Assembly: GCA_031367285.1 (NCBI GenBank)
Contig: JANLPN010000454.1
Span: 1 to 5,378, forward strand
DNA length: 5,378 nt
Source: CAISIP01 sp031367285
GTDB lineage: Bacteria; Pseudomonadota; Gammaproteobacteria; Burkholderiales; Burkholderiaceae_C
Direction: 5' to 3'
Shown one piece after another: positions 1 to 5,378 of the stretch. A program made the position numbers and the translations under genes. The stretch's first letter is position 1, and each line of letters opens with the position of its first letter. The notes under the pieces were generated by a model. It ran no database searches. It was not told the DNA's origin and was given only the letters and a program-made list of their open reading frames with translations.

Positions 1-678
1 GCGTACCGCCGTCTTGGGGTTATTGCCCACATCCCAGGGCCGGTCGGCAAAGAACTTGGGCGGCATATCGTCCACAAAGGTGTCGAACACCACGCAGTAG
101 CTGCCCGGCGTAACCATGGGCGCATAGGCTTGCAGCTCGGCCAGCACGTGGTCATGGGTGTGCATGGAGTCCAGGAACACCATCACGCGCCCGAAACCCT
201 GGGCGGCGGCTCGGACCTGGGCCACCGTGTCTGGCGCCACCGACGAGCCCTGAATCATCTGGATACGGCTTGCCATCGGATGCGCCTCTATCGCTGCGCG
301 GTTATGGGCCCGGATGTCGATGTCCACACCGATCACCTTGCGTTTCGACTTGCGCGGGTCGATAGTGGCGCCGGCATCAATGGCGTCACACATATCCAGC
401 ATCGCCAGCATGGACGCACTCAGCACCAGCGAGCCACCATGGGCGACACCGGTCTCTATGACCAGGTCCGGCCGCACGGTCCAGACCAGTTCCTGCATCG
501 CCACCATGTCCTGCGGGTACTGGATGATCGGCCGTCCCAGCCAGTCGTAGTTGTACACATACTTCCTGTGCATGGACTCCCGCAACCACTGCTTCGAGAG
601 CTGCTTGAACGGTTCGTCCCGGGCGTAGGCTGCGAGCCGCTCACTGCGCTCGGCCGTGAATTGTTGTTCCGGATTCAT
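1..678 (-). CDS. CmcI / rhamnosyl O-methyltransferase-like protein (often labelled 'cephalosporin hydroxylase'), 3' end missing
   Basis: A SAM-dependent methyltransferase-like protein of the CmcI/rhamnosyl O-methyltransferase family, cut by the left edge: 226 codons are present with no stop, and family members are usually only some tens of residues longer. I translated it by hand from the ATG at 678. What is seen: a Rossmann-type SAM-binding loop, IETGVAHGGS, at residues 74-83; an acidic strand end, GVDID, at 117-121 where the SAM ribose is normally held; LDSMHTHDHV at 169-178, the family's signature Asp/His-rich segment that probably binds metal; and YCVVFDT at 194-200. The start is favoured by a strong GGAGGGG ribosome binding site just upstream. 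In surface-glycan clusters this family is linked to O-methylation of sugars, so O-methylation of the sugar made by its neighbours is plausible but unproven. The 'cephalosporin hydroxylase' label comes from the founding member and should not be read as function here. It sits 37 bases after the reductase gene and is probably co-transcribed. Confidence 0.88.
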   Translation of the reverse strand, partial: MNPEQQFTAERSERLAAYARDEPFKQLSKQWLRESMHRKYVYNYDWLGRPIIQYPQDMVAMQELVWTVRPDLVIETGVAHGGSLVLSASMLAMLDMCDAIDAGATIDPRKSKRKVIGVDIDIRAHNRAAIEAHPMASRIQMIQGSSVAPDTVAQVRAAAQGFGRVMVFLDSMHTHDHVLAELQAYAPMVTPGSYCVVFDTFVDDMPPKFFADRPWDVGNNPKTAVR

Positions 679-684
679 GATGTT

Positions 685-691
685 CCCCTCC
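685..691 (-). promoter_or_regulatory. Strong ribosome binding site for the CmcI-like gene
   Basis: On the minus strand the sequence reads GGAGGGG, with the GGAGG core at 691-687 and eight bases before the ATG at 678-676. This is a near-ideal Shine-Dalgarno site and fixes the start of the CmcI-like gene. It lies in the only intergenic gap of the window (679-715, 37 bases), in which I see no promoter or terminator, so this gene has its own efficient initiation site rather than relying on a start/stop overlap. Confidence 0.8.
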
Positions 692-715
692 AGTTGTCGA
701 TAGCGTGTGCCACGG

Positions 716-1615
716 TCACACTGCAGCCATCCTGGCCCGTTGCACCATGTCGGCCAGGCCCTGCTCCAGCGTCCAGCCGGGCCGCCAGCCGGTAGCCAGC
801 AGGCGCAGGTTCTCGCCCACCAGCATGGGCGGATCGTCGGGCCGGCTGCTCGCCAGGTCCAGCACGGCGCGTGCGTCGCTGCCACACGCGCCCGCCAGCA
901 CCTCGACCACGTGGGCCAGTTGCACCGGCTGGCCCGAGCAGATATTGAAGTTGCCGCCCTGCCCATGCTCCAGCAGGGCCACAAAAGCCTGCGCTGCGTC
1001 GGGCGCATACAACATGCCGCGGTACGCGGCGGCATTGATGCCAAACGCCGCGGCACGTCCCAGAAAAACGTCGATCAAACGCGGCAGCATGCGCTGCGCC
1101 GCTTCGCCCGGCCCAAACGGAAAAAACACATGGCCCCAGGCGAGAGTGGCGTCGTGCAAACCACACAAGGCGCCAGTCAGGCGGCGCGTCGCATCCTTGG
1201 CAACACCGTACGTCGTTGCGGGCGTAAACGGCGTGGAAGCTTCGCGCAGATAACCATGCTGCCAGTCGTATTCCGCACAGGTGCCGGCCACCACTACGTG
1301 CCGCCCGCCGCGCCGGCAAAAAGCCTCGACGAGCCGCAGCGTGGCGTCGACCCAGCGAAAGTTGAGCGGCGAAGACCAGTACTTGCCGTATTCGGTGATC
1401 CAGGCAAGGTGCAGCAAATGGCTGGCATCCGACGCTTTCAGTGCCGCGTCAAGATCGGCTTCGCCAAGAAGAAGGTCGCAACGCAGCAGCGGCAGGTCTT
1501 CGTGGCCCGCAGGGTGGCTGCGCCCCAGCAGCGTCACGGCATGGCCCTGCTTGCGCAGGCACTGCAGCACATGGCGGCCCAGGTAACCGCTGGCACCGGT
1601 CAGCAGGACTTTCAT
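716..1615 (-). CDS. NAD(P)-dependent epimerase/dehydratase-family oxidoreductase, probable nucleotide-sugar 4-ketoreductase
   Basis: A 299-residue extended short-chain dehydrogenase/reductase. Visible features are the N-terminal dinucleotide-binding motif TGASGYLG (residues 6-13, TGxxGxxG pattern), the strand and turn LLHLAW (67-72), a catalytic-type Thr112 in GTCAEYDW (111-118), and the YxxxK pair Tyr136/Lys140 in TTYGVAK. The 24-residue spacing from Thr to Tyr is normal for this superfamily, and the C-terminal half has the usual substrate-domain signature NFNICSGQPV (222-231). All catalytic residues are present, so it should be active. Because it follows a 4,6-dehydratase, an RmlC-like epimerase and a C-methyltransferase, its most likely job is the final reduction of the C4 keto group of the CDP-sugar, the role of NovS or CDP-abequose synthase-type enzymes. 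A C4 epimerase cannot be excluded. The ATG overlaps the stop of the methyltransferase gene (ATGA), with GGAAG seven bases upstream of it. Confidence 0.88.
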   Translation of the reverse strand: MKVLLTGASGYLGRHVLQCLRKQGHAVTLLGRSHPAGHEDLPLLRCDLLLGEADLDAALKASDASHLLHLAWITEYGKYWSSPLNFRWVDATLRLVEAFCRRGGRHVVVAGTCAEYDWQHGYLREASTPFTPATTYGVAKDATRRLTGALCGLHDATLAWGHVFFPFGPGEAAQRMLPRLIDVFLGRAAAFGINAAAYRGMLYAPDAAQAFVALLEHGQGGNFNICSGQPVQLAHVVEVLAGACGSDARAVLDLASSRPDDPPMLVGENLRLLATGWRPGWTLEQGLADMVQRARMAAV

Positions 1616-2841
1616 GGAAACACTTCCAGCCGTGGAACCGCCGTGACGAACCGCCCGCCCCAGTCGCGGATACCGGCCAGTTGCGCCATTACCTCGTCAC
1701 GCAGGTTCCAGGGCAGGATCAGCACCCGGTCGGGCCGGTCGGCCAGCAGGTGCGCCTCGTCCACGATCGGAATCCGGCTGCCGGGCAGGTAGCGGCCCTG
1801 TTTGGCCGGGTTCTTGTCCACCACATAGGGCAACAGGTCAGGCCGCACACCACAGAAATTGAGCATGGTATTGCCCTTGGCAGCGGCACCGTACGCGCCG
1901 ACCTTGAGGTCGTCACGGGCGCACTGCAGCAGCCAGGCCAGCAGTTCATGTTTGACGCGCTCCGCCTGTGCCTGGAAGCCGGCGTAAAACGCACCGCCGG
2001 CCATACCGGCCGCCTGTTCCTGCTGCGCAACGCGCTGCAACCCGGCTCCCAGCGGGTGCCGCCCGCCAGCGGCAAGCTGTACAAACACGCGCAGACTGCC
2101 GCCGTGCGTGGGCAACTCCTGCACATCAAACACCGACAGCCCGTGAGCGGCGCAAATGCGCTGCACGGCCAGCAGCGACAGGTAGGAATAGTGCTCGTGG
2201 TAGGCCGTGTCAAACTGGTTCTGCCGCACCATCTGCAGCAGGTGCGGGAACTCGAACGTCGCTACACCTTGCGGTTTGAGCAGCAGGGCAAATCCGGCCA
2301 CGAAGTCATTGATGTCGGGCACGTGCGCCAGCACGTTGTTGGCCACCATCAGGTCGGCCTGCCGGCCCTGCGCCGCCAATTCGCGCGCCAGCACGATGCC
2401 AAAAAACTTTTCCACCACGGCAATCCCCCTGGCCTTGGCAGCGGCGGCCGTACCAGCCGTGGGCTCGATGCCGTAACAGGGTACGCCGGCCTGCTGCACA
2501 TACTGCAGCAGGTAACCGTCGTTGGACGCGATCTCCACCACCATGCTGCCGGCGTTCAGCACAAAGCGCTGCTGCATGTCCTGCACGTATTTCCGGGAAT
2601 GCAGCAACCAGGAACTGGAGTAGGAGCTGAAGTAGGCGTAGTCGTCGCTGAACAACGCCTCGCGCCCGGCATGGTCCTGGGTTTGCACCAGCCAGCATTG
2701 CGTACACACCAGCACCCGCAACGGGTACCAGACTTCAGGGGCATTCAAAGCGGCCTGGCTGAGGTAGGCGTTGGACGGCGGGGCACTGCCCAGGTCCAAA
2801 AACGGGTGCGCCAATCCGGCGCCGCAAAACCGGCATTTCAC
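1612..2841 (-). CDS. NovU/TylC3-type SAM-dependent sugar C-methyltransferase
   Basis: A full-length 409-residue enzyme with the three-part layout of sugar C-methyltransferases. Residues 1-60 form a zinc-binding domain with two Cys pairs, Cys3/Cys6 and Cys46/Cys49 (Methyltransf_13 type). The middle is a SAM-binding Rossmann domain with VVEIASNDGYLL at 101-112 and NVLAHV at 169-174. From about residue 245 to the end is the C-terminal domain (Methyltransf_14 type) carrying GAYGAAAKGNTMLNFCG at 316-332. The motif YHEH at 214-217 matches the Y-x-E-H motif whose last His is the proposed base in the TylC3-type C3-methyltransferase TcaB9; Asn169 and His173 match two further active-site positions. Family members methylate the carbon next to a 4-keto group of a 6-deoxy nucleotide sugar: C3 in TylC3/TcaB9, C5 in NovU. 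C3 is the commoner case, but the sequence alone does not settle it. The GTG start overlaps the upstream stop (GTGA) and has AAGGAG seven bases ahead. Confidence 0.93.
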   Translation of the reverse strand: MKCRFCGAGLAHPFLDLGSAPPSNAYLSQAALNAPEVWYPLRVLVCTQCWLVQTQDHAGREALFSDDYAYFSSYSSSWLLHSRKYVQDMQQRFVLNAGSMVVEIASNDGYLLQYVQQAGVPCYGIEPTAGTAAAAKARGIAVVEKFFGIVLARELAAQGRQADLMVANNVLAHVPDINDFVAGFALLLKPQGVATFEFPHLLQMVRQNQFDTAYHEHYSYLSLLAVQRICAAHGLSVFDVQELPTHGGSLRVFVQLAAGGRHPLGAGLQRVAQQEQAAGMAGGAFYAGFQAQAERVKHELLAWLLQCARDDLKVGAYGAAAKGNTMLNFCGVRPDLLPYVVDKNPAKQGRYLPGSRIPIVDEAHLLADRPDRVLILPWNLRDEVMAQLAGIRDWGGRFVTAVPRLEVFP

Positions 2842-3398
2842 AGGCGCACTCCTTCAAAATTGGCGTCTATCGCCAACTGGCCGGCGTCCTTGTCCGACAG
2901 GCCCTGCGCCGGGCGCGGCCAGGGTATGCCAAGCCGCTGGTCCAGCGGATGCAGGCCGGCCTGCGCCTGCGCCGCATACGGCACCGAATGGCAATACAGC
3001 AGCTCCACGTCATCACTCAAGGCCTGGTAGCCGTGCGCAAAACCCTCGGGTACCAGCAAGGCGCAGGCATTCTCAGTCGACAGCACTTCGGCATGCCACT
3101 GCAGAAAGGTGGGTGAACCGAAACGCAGATCTACGGCCACATCCCAGACCTCGCCGCGCAGGCAAGTCACCAGCTTCATTTCGGCATGGGGCGGCTGCTG
3201 GTAATGCATGCCCCGCAGCATGCCAATCCCTTGGGTATAGGTGTGGTTGATCTGCGCAATTGGCGCCATCCATCCCGCGGCTGCCAGCTCTTCGGCGCAA
3301 AACAGGCGGGACAGGAATCCCCGTGCATCCCCCAATTGCTGGCGCCGGACCAGCTTGAGGCCGGCCAGCGGGCAGTCGGACACCTGGAAGCGGTTCAC
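2838..3398 (-). CDS. RmlC-like nucleotide-sugar 3,5- (or 3-/5-) epimerase
   Basis: A 186-residue cupin of the dTDP-4-dehydrorhamnose 3,5-epimerase family, the normal length for the group. Seen in order: DARGFLSRLF at 24-33 (variant of the RGxFxE region), QINHTYT at 49-55, MLRGMHYQ at 60-67 with the catalytic His65, AEMKLV at 72-77 with the conserved Lys75, DVAVDLRFGSPTF at 86-98, PEGFAHGYQAL at 117-127, and ELLYCHSVPY at 132-141 with Tyr135 in the place of the catalytic acid. Asp171 in SDKD is also kept. It acts on a 4-keto-6-deoxy sugar nucleotide, epimerising C3 and/or C5; since its neighbours make a CDP-sugar, the substrate is probably CDP-linked rather than dTDP-linked. No rmlA, rmlB or rmlD lies in the window, so rhamnose synthesis is unlikely. 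The Phe and Glu usual in the N-terminal motif are replaced by Leu29 and Arg31. It starts with GTG, overlapping the dehydratase stop by four bases (GTGA). Confidence 0.9.
   Translation of the reverse strand: MNRFQVSDCPLAGLKLVRRQQLGDARGFLSRLFCAEELAAAGWMAPIAQINHTYTQGIGMLRGMHYQQPPHAEMKLVTCLRGEVWDVAVDLRFGSPTFLQWHAEVLSTENACALLVPEGFAHGYQALSDDVELLYCHSVPYAAQAQAGLHPLDQRLGIPWPRPAQGLSDKDAGQLAIDANFEGVRL
2849..2854 (-). promoter_or_regulatory. Ribosome binding site deciding the GTG start of the C-methyltransferase
   Basis: The minus strand reads AAGGAG seven bases before the GTG at 2841-2839. The site lies inside the last codons of the RmlC-like gene. Together with the first Cys pair of the zinc-binding domain at residues 3 and 6, it makes the GTG the convincing start, since any later start would remove these cysteines. 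Confidence 0.75.
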
Positions 3399-4453
3399 GC
3401 TACGGCCTCAAAAGCCGCGATATCGGCCAGGCACAGGGCACGTGCGTCCTGCCCTTGAGCGAACTGCCGGTACCAGTGCATGGTGCGTGCCACGGCTTGC
3501 GGCAAGGCCCAGCACGGACGCACACCGAGCAGGCTGCGGGCCTTGGCAACTTCCAGGGCCAGCCAGGCGGTTTCGTGCAAGCCATCGTCACCCGCGCCCA
3601 GGAGCATCTGACCTTGCCCATAACTGCTAATGGCCAGTTCCACCAACTCGCCCACGGTGGCCACCGTGCCGGCATCGGGTCCGAAGTTGTAGGCCCCGGC
3701 CAGGGCCGGCTGCTGCCAGAGTTTTTCGGCCAGAACGAGGTAGCCGTTCAGGGGCTCCAGCACATGTTGCCACGGGCGCACGGCACCGGGCCGGCGCACC
3801 TGCAACACTTCGGCCCGGCTCCAGGCACGTACCGCGTCGGGTATCAGCCGGTCCTGCGCCCAGTCGCCGCCGCCCATCACGTTGCCGGCCCGGGCGGTGG
3901 CCACTGCGGCCCCGGCAGCGGCGAGGAAGGCGTCGCGGTAACTCGCCACCACCATCTCGCAGGCGGCCTTACTGGCGCTGTACGGGTCATGGCCTCCCAG
4001 TGCGTCGTCCTCCCGGTACGGATAAACCCATTCCCGGTTCTGGTACACCTTGTCGGTGGTGACCACCACTACACAGCGCAATTGCGGCTGGCCGCGCAAG
4101 GCGTCCAGCAGGTTGGCGGTTCCCATCACATTGGTGGCAAAGGTATCCAGCGGAGCCTGGTAACTCGGCCGCACCAAGGCCTGCGCCGCGAGGTGGAAAA
4201 CAATCTCGGGACACGCATCGTGTACCCGTGCGGCAAGGGCCGTCGCGTCACGGATATCACAGTGCCGGCTGTCCAGCAACTCCGCTACCCTGGCCGGTTC
4301 AAACAAGTTGGGGCTTGCCGCGGGCGGCAGCGCGATGCCGGTAACCTGCGCGCCCAGGCGGTGCAGCCAGATCGCCAGCCAGGCGCCCTTGAACCCCGTG
4401 TGGCCGGTCAGCAGTACGCGTTTGCCGCGCCAGAAATCCGCCTGCGGCAGCAT
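3395..4453 (-). CDS. rfbG: CDP-glucose 4,6-dehydratase
   Basis: Converts CDP-glucose to CDP-4-keto-6-deoxyglucose with bound NAD, the branch point for CDP-linked deoxysugars (also named ddhB). From the ATG at 4453 it is 352 residues, close to the family norm of about 360. Visible are FWRGKRVLLTGHTGFKG (residues 7-23, with the NAD-binding TGxTGxxG), HLAAQALVRPSY (87-98), the catalytic triplet TTDK at 132-135 (Thr133, Asp134, Lys135), YSASK at 158-162 giving Tyr158/Lys162, NVMGGGDW at 191-198, and RPWQHVLEPL at 226-235, a hallmark of this dehydratase group. The reading frame also allows a GTG at 4489 adding 12 residues, but the ATG is preferred: it overlaps the cytidylyltransferase stop (TAATG), has GGAAG eight bases upstream, and places the protein start where relatives start, just ahead of the FWxGK motif. 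The stop overlaps the next gene by four bases. Confidence 0.95.
   Translation of the reverse strand: MLPQADFWRGKRVLLTGHTGFKGAWLAIWLHRLGAQVTGIALPPAASPNLFEPARVAELLDSRHCDIRDATALAARVHDACPEIVFHLAAQALVRPSYQAPLDTFATNVMGTANLLDALRGQPQLRCVVVVTTDKVYQNREWVYPYREDDALGGHDPYSASKAACEMVVASYRDAFLAAAGAAVATARAGNVMGGGDWAQDRLIPDAVRAWSRAEVLQVRRPGAVRPWQHVLEPLNGYLVLAEKLWQQPALAGAYNFGPDAGTVATVGELVELAISSYGQGQMLLGAGDDGLHETAWLALEVAKARSLLGVRPCWALPQAVARTMHWYRQFAQGQDARALCLADIAAFEAVA
3406..3410 (-). promoter_or_regulatory. Ribosome binding site for the GTG-started RmlC-like gene
   Basis: The minus strand reads TGAGG seven bases before the GTG at 3398-3396, inside the end of the dehydratase gene. No ATG lies closer to the natural N-terminus of this family, and the GTG shares four bases with the dehydratase stop, so GTG is taken as the start. 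Confidence 0.6.
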
Positions 4454-4455
4454 TA
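4451..4455 (-). other. TAATG stop/start overlap between rfbF and rfbG
   Basis: The TAA stop of the cytidylyltransferase (4455-4453) and the ATG of the dehydratase (4453-4451) share one A. With GGAAG at 4466-4462, this is a standard arrangement for re-initiation of terminating ribosomes. It is the main reason for preferring this ATG over the in-frame GTG at 4489. Confidence 0.75.
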
Positions 4456-5223
4456 CCAGCGCTTCCAGGGTGCCCTGCCCGACTGCCACAGGTCTTCGAG
4501 CATGTTTTTCTCACGCAGGGTGTCCATGGGCTGCCAGAAGCCAGTATGTTCAAACGCCATCAATTCTCCGTCGGCTGCCAGGCCCGACAAGGGCTCTGCC
4601 TCCCAACTCGTATTGTCTGCGGCGATACGCTCCAGCACGCCCGGCGACAGTACAAAAAAGCCGCCGTTGATCAGGCCGCCGTCGCCGCGCGGCTTCTCGG
4701 TGAACCCGCCCACGCGCAGGCCTTCCATGCGCAGGGCGCCGTAACGCCCCGGCGGTTGCACGGCCGTGATGGTGGCAAGCCGGCCGTGTTGTCGGTGGAA
4801 GGCTATGGATGCCGTGATGTCCACGTCGGACACGCCGTCACCATAGGTAAAACAGAAAGCCTGTTCGCCGCGCAGGTATTCGGCCACGCGTTTCAGGCGC
4901 CCGCCGGTCATGGTGTCGTCTCCCGTGTCCACCAGTGTCACCTTCCACGGTTCGGCGTGTTTCTGGTGTACCTCCATCTGGTTGTTGGCCATGCAAAAGG
5001 TCACGTCAGATGTGTGCAGGAAGTAGTTGGCGAAATACTCCTTGATGATGTAGCCCTTGTAGCCGCAGCAGATCACAAACTCATTCACGTCGTGGGCCGA
5101 ATACATCTTCATGATGTGCCACAGAATGGGCTTGCCGCCGATCTCTATCATGGGTTTGGGCCGCAGATGGGTCTCCTCCGAAATGCGGGTACCCAGGCCA
5201 CCGGCAAGAATCACGGCCTTCAT
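4453..5223 (-). CDS. rfbF: Glucose-1-phosphate cytidylyltransferase
   Basis: Makes CDP-glucose and pyrophosphate from glucose-1-phosphate and CTP, the first committed step of CDP-deoxysugar synthesis (also named ddhA). The protein is 256 residues, matching the family length of about 257. Seen are the nucleotidyltransferase loop LAGGLGTR at 6-13, the activating segment RPKPM at 21-25 with Lys23, the family-specific ICCGYKGYIIKEYF at 51-64, the metal-binding YGDGVSDVD at 127-135 (Asp129), FTEKP at 174-178, INGGFFVL at 185-192, and FWQPMDTLREK at 229-239 with the second metal ligand Asp234. No key residue is missing. The ATG overlaps the stop of the upstream glycosyltransferase-like gene (ATGA), while a GGAG lies 12 bases upstream, rather far, so translation is probably coupled to that gene. 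The TAA stop shares one base with the dehydratase ATG. Confidence 0.97.
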   Translation of the reverse strand: MKAVILAGGLGTRISEETHLRPKPMIEIGGKPILWHIMKMYSAHDVNEFVICCGYKGYIIKEYFANYFLHTSDVTFCMANNQMEVHQKHAEPWKVTLVDTGDDTMTGGRLKRVAEYLRGEQAFCFTYGDGVSDVDITASIAFHRQHGRLATITAVQPPGRYGALRMEGLRVGGFTEKPRGDGGLINGGFFVLSPGVLERIAADNTSWEAEPLSGLAADGELMAFEHTGFWQPMDTLREKNMLEDLWQSGRAPWKRW

Positions 5224-5378
5224 GGTGTGTTTCGGCTCCAGCGTTGAAACATCTGCAAGTAGGCCTGCTCGACCTTGCGCGTAAAGCCCACCTCGTCCAT
5301 GAGCCGGCTCATCCGCATCCTCTGGCGCAGCGTGCTGCGGGTGTGGGCCAGCTTGTCCCAGTCACTTGCCAGCTCCAC
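5220..5378 (-). CDS. C-terminal tail of a GT41 / SPINDLY-type O-GlcNAc transferase-like protein (5' part outside the window)
   Basis: An open frame enters from the right edge and ends at a TGA at 5222-5220, giving 52 residues. The tail is alpha-helical and basic, with residues LASDWDKLAHTRSTLRQRM (3-21 of the visible part), then SRLMDE, then FTRKVEQAYLQMFQRW (32-47). This pattern, an L-x-x-D-x-x-L-x-x-x-R-x-x-L-R helix, a short S-x-L-M-D segment, and an F-x-R-x-x-E-x-A-Y-x-x-M-x-x-x-W helix, is how bacterial TPR proteins with an O-linked GlcNAc transferase-like (GT41) catalytic domain usually end. Such proteins often lie in flagellin or surface-glycan clusters. The catalytic domain itself is not visible, so the call rests on the tail alone. 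Its stop overlaps the rfbF start by four bases (ATGA), so it is the upstream gene of the same operon. Confidence 0.65.
   Translation of the reverse strand: MELASDWDKLAHTRSTLRQRMRMSRLMDEVGFTRKVEQAYLQMFQRWSRNTP

Noticed and set aside
679..715. Possible promoter or terminator in the 37-base gap before the CmcI-like gene
   Set aside because: It is too short for a full promoter plus leader, and I see no convincing -35/-10 pair, hairpin or T-run; it holds only the ribosome binding site.
130..795. A 221-codon plus-strand open frame opposite the CmcI-like gene
   Set aside because: The minus strand here has a strong ribosome binding site and clear methyltransferase motifs, while this frame is His/Arg-rich without any domain.
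707..1792. A 361-codon plus-strand open frame opposite the reductase gene
   Set aside because: It spans the end of one real gene and the start of another on the minus strand, with no motif or credible ribosome binding site; antisense shadow.
1441..3030. A 529-codon open frame on the plus strand, opposite the C-methyltransferase and RmlC-like genes
   Set aside because: The opposite strand encodes complete, motif-bearing enzymes here. The plus-strand translation is rich in Gln, His, Arg and Gly with no recognisable domain, which is typical of the antisense shadow of a GC-rich gene.
3455..4744. A 429-codon plus-strand open frame opposite rfbG and rfbF
   Set aside because: It crosses the junction of two well-identified minus-strand genes, has no family motif, and has the same His/Gln/Gly-rich composition as the other shadows.
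716..5223. Interpretation as an ordinary dTDP-L-rhamnose cluster because of the RmlC-like gene
   Set aside because: The nucleotidyltransferase and dehydratase have the sequence hallmarks of the CDP-glucose enzymes, not RmlA/RmlB, and the methyltransferase has no role in rhamnose synthesis.

Overview
The window is a tightly packed stretch of GC-rich bacterial DNA in which every gene I can support lies on the minus strand, so transcription runs from high to low coordinates. Strong G/C preference at third codon positions, standard GGAGG-type ribosome binding sites and several GTG starts fit a GC-rich proteobacterium. The gene families and codon use would suit a betaproteobacterium of the Burkholderiales/Comamonadaceae type, but that placement is an inference from general impression and no marker gene is present.

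In transcription order the window holds: (1) the last 52 codons of a protein resembling the C-terminal tail of bacterial TPR/O-GlcNAc-transferase-like (GT41, SPINDLY-type) glycosyltransferases (5378-5220); (2) glucose-1-phosphate cytidylyltransferase, RfbF/DdhA (5223-4453); (3) CDP-glucose 4,6-dehydratase, RfbG/DdhB (4453-3395); (4) an RmlC-like 3-/5-epimerase (3398-2838); (5) a NovU/TylC3-type sugar C-methyltransferase (2841-1612); (6) an extended-SDR NAD(P)-dependent oxidoreductase, the likely 4-ketoreductase (1615-716); and (7) a CmcI/rhamnosyl-O-methyltransferase-like protein that runs off the left edge (678-1). Genes 1 to 6 overlap at every junction by 1 to 4 bases, and only a 37-base gap separates 6 from 7. 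There is no gene-free stretch over 300 bases, no RNA gene, mobile element, repeat array, terminator or recognisable promoter.

Together the genes read as a nucleotide-sugar assembly line: glucose-1-phosphate is activated with CTP, dehydrated to CDP-4-keto-6-deoxyglucose, probably epimerised next to the keto group, C-methylated on an adjacent carbon, and reduced at C4. The expected product is a CDP-activated, C-methyl-branched 6-deoxyhexose. This is the logic of the dTDP-L-noviose route (NovW-NovU-NovS) transplanted onto a CDP carrier. The 3-dehydrase (DdhC/RfbH) needed for 3,6-dideoxyhexoses such as abequose or paratose is absent from the window. The GT41-like tail upstream and the O-methyltransferase-like gene downstream suggest that the sugar decorates a surface glycan or a glycosylated surface protein such as flagellin, possibly with O-methylation. 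The exact sugar, its stereochemistry and its acceptor cannot be read from this sequence.
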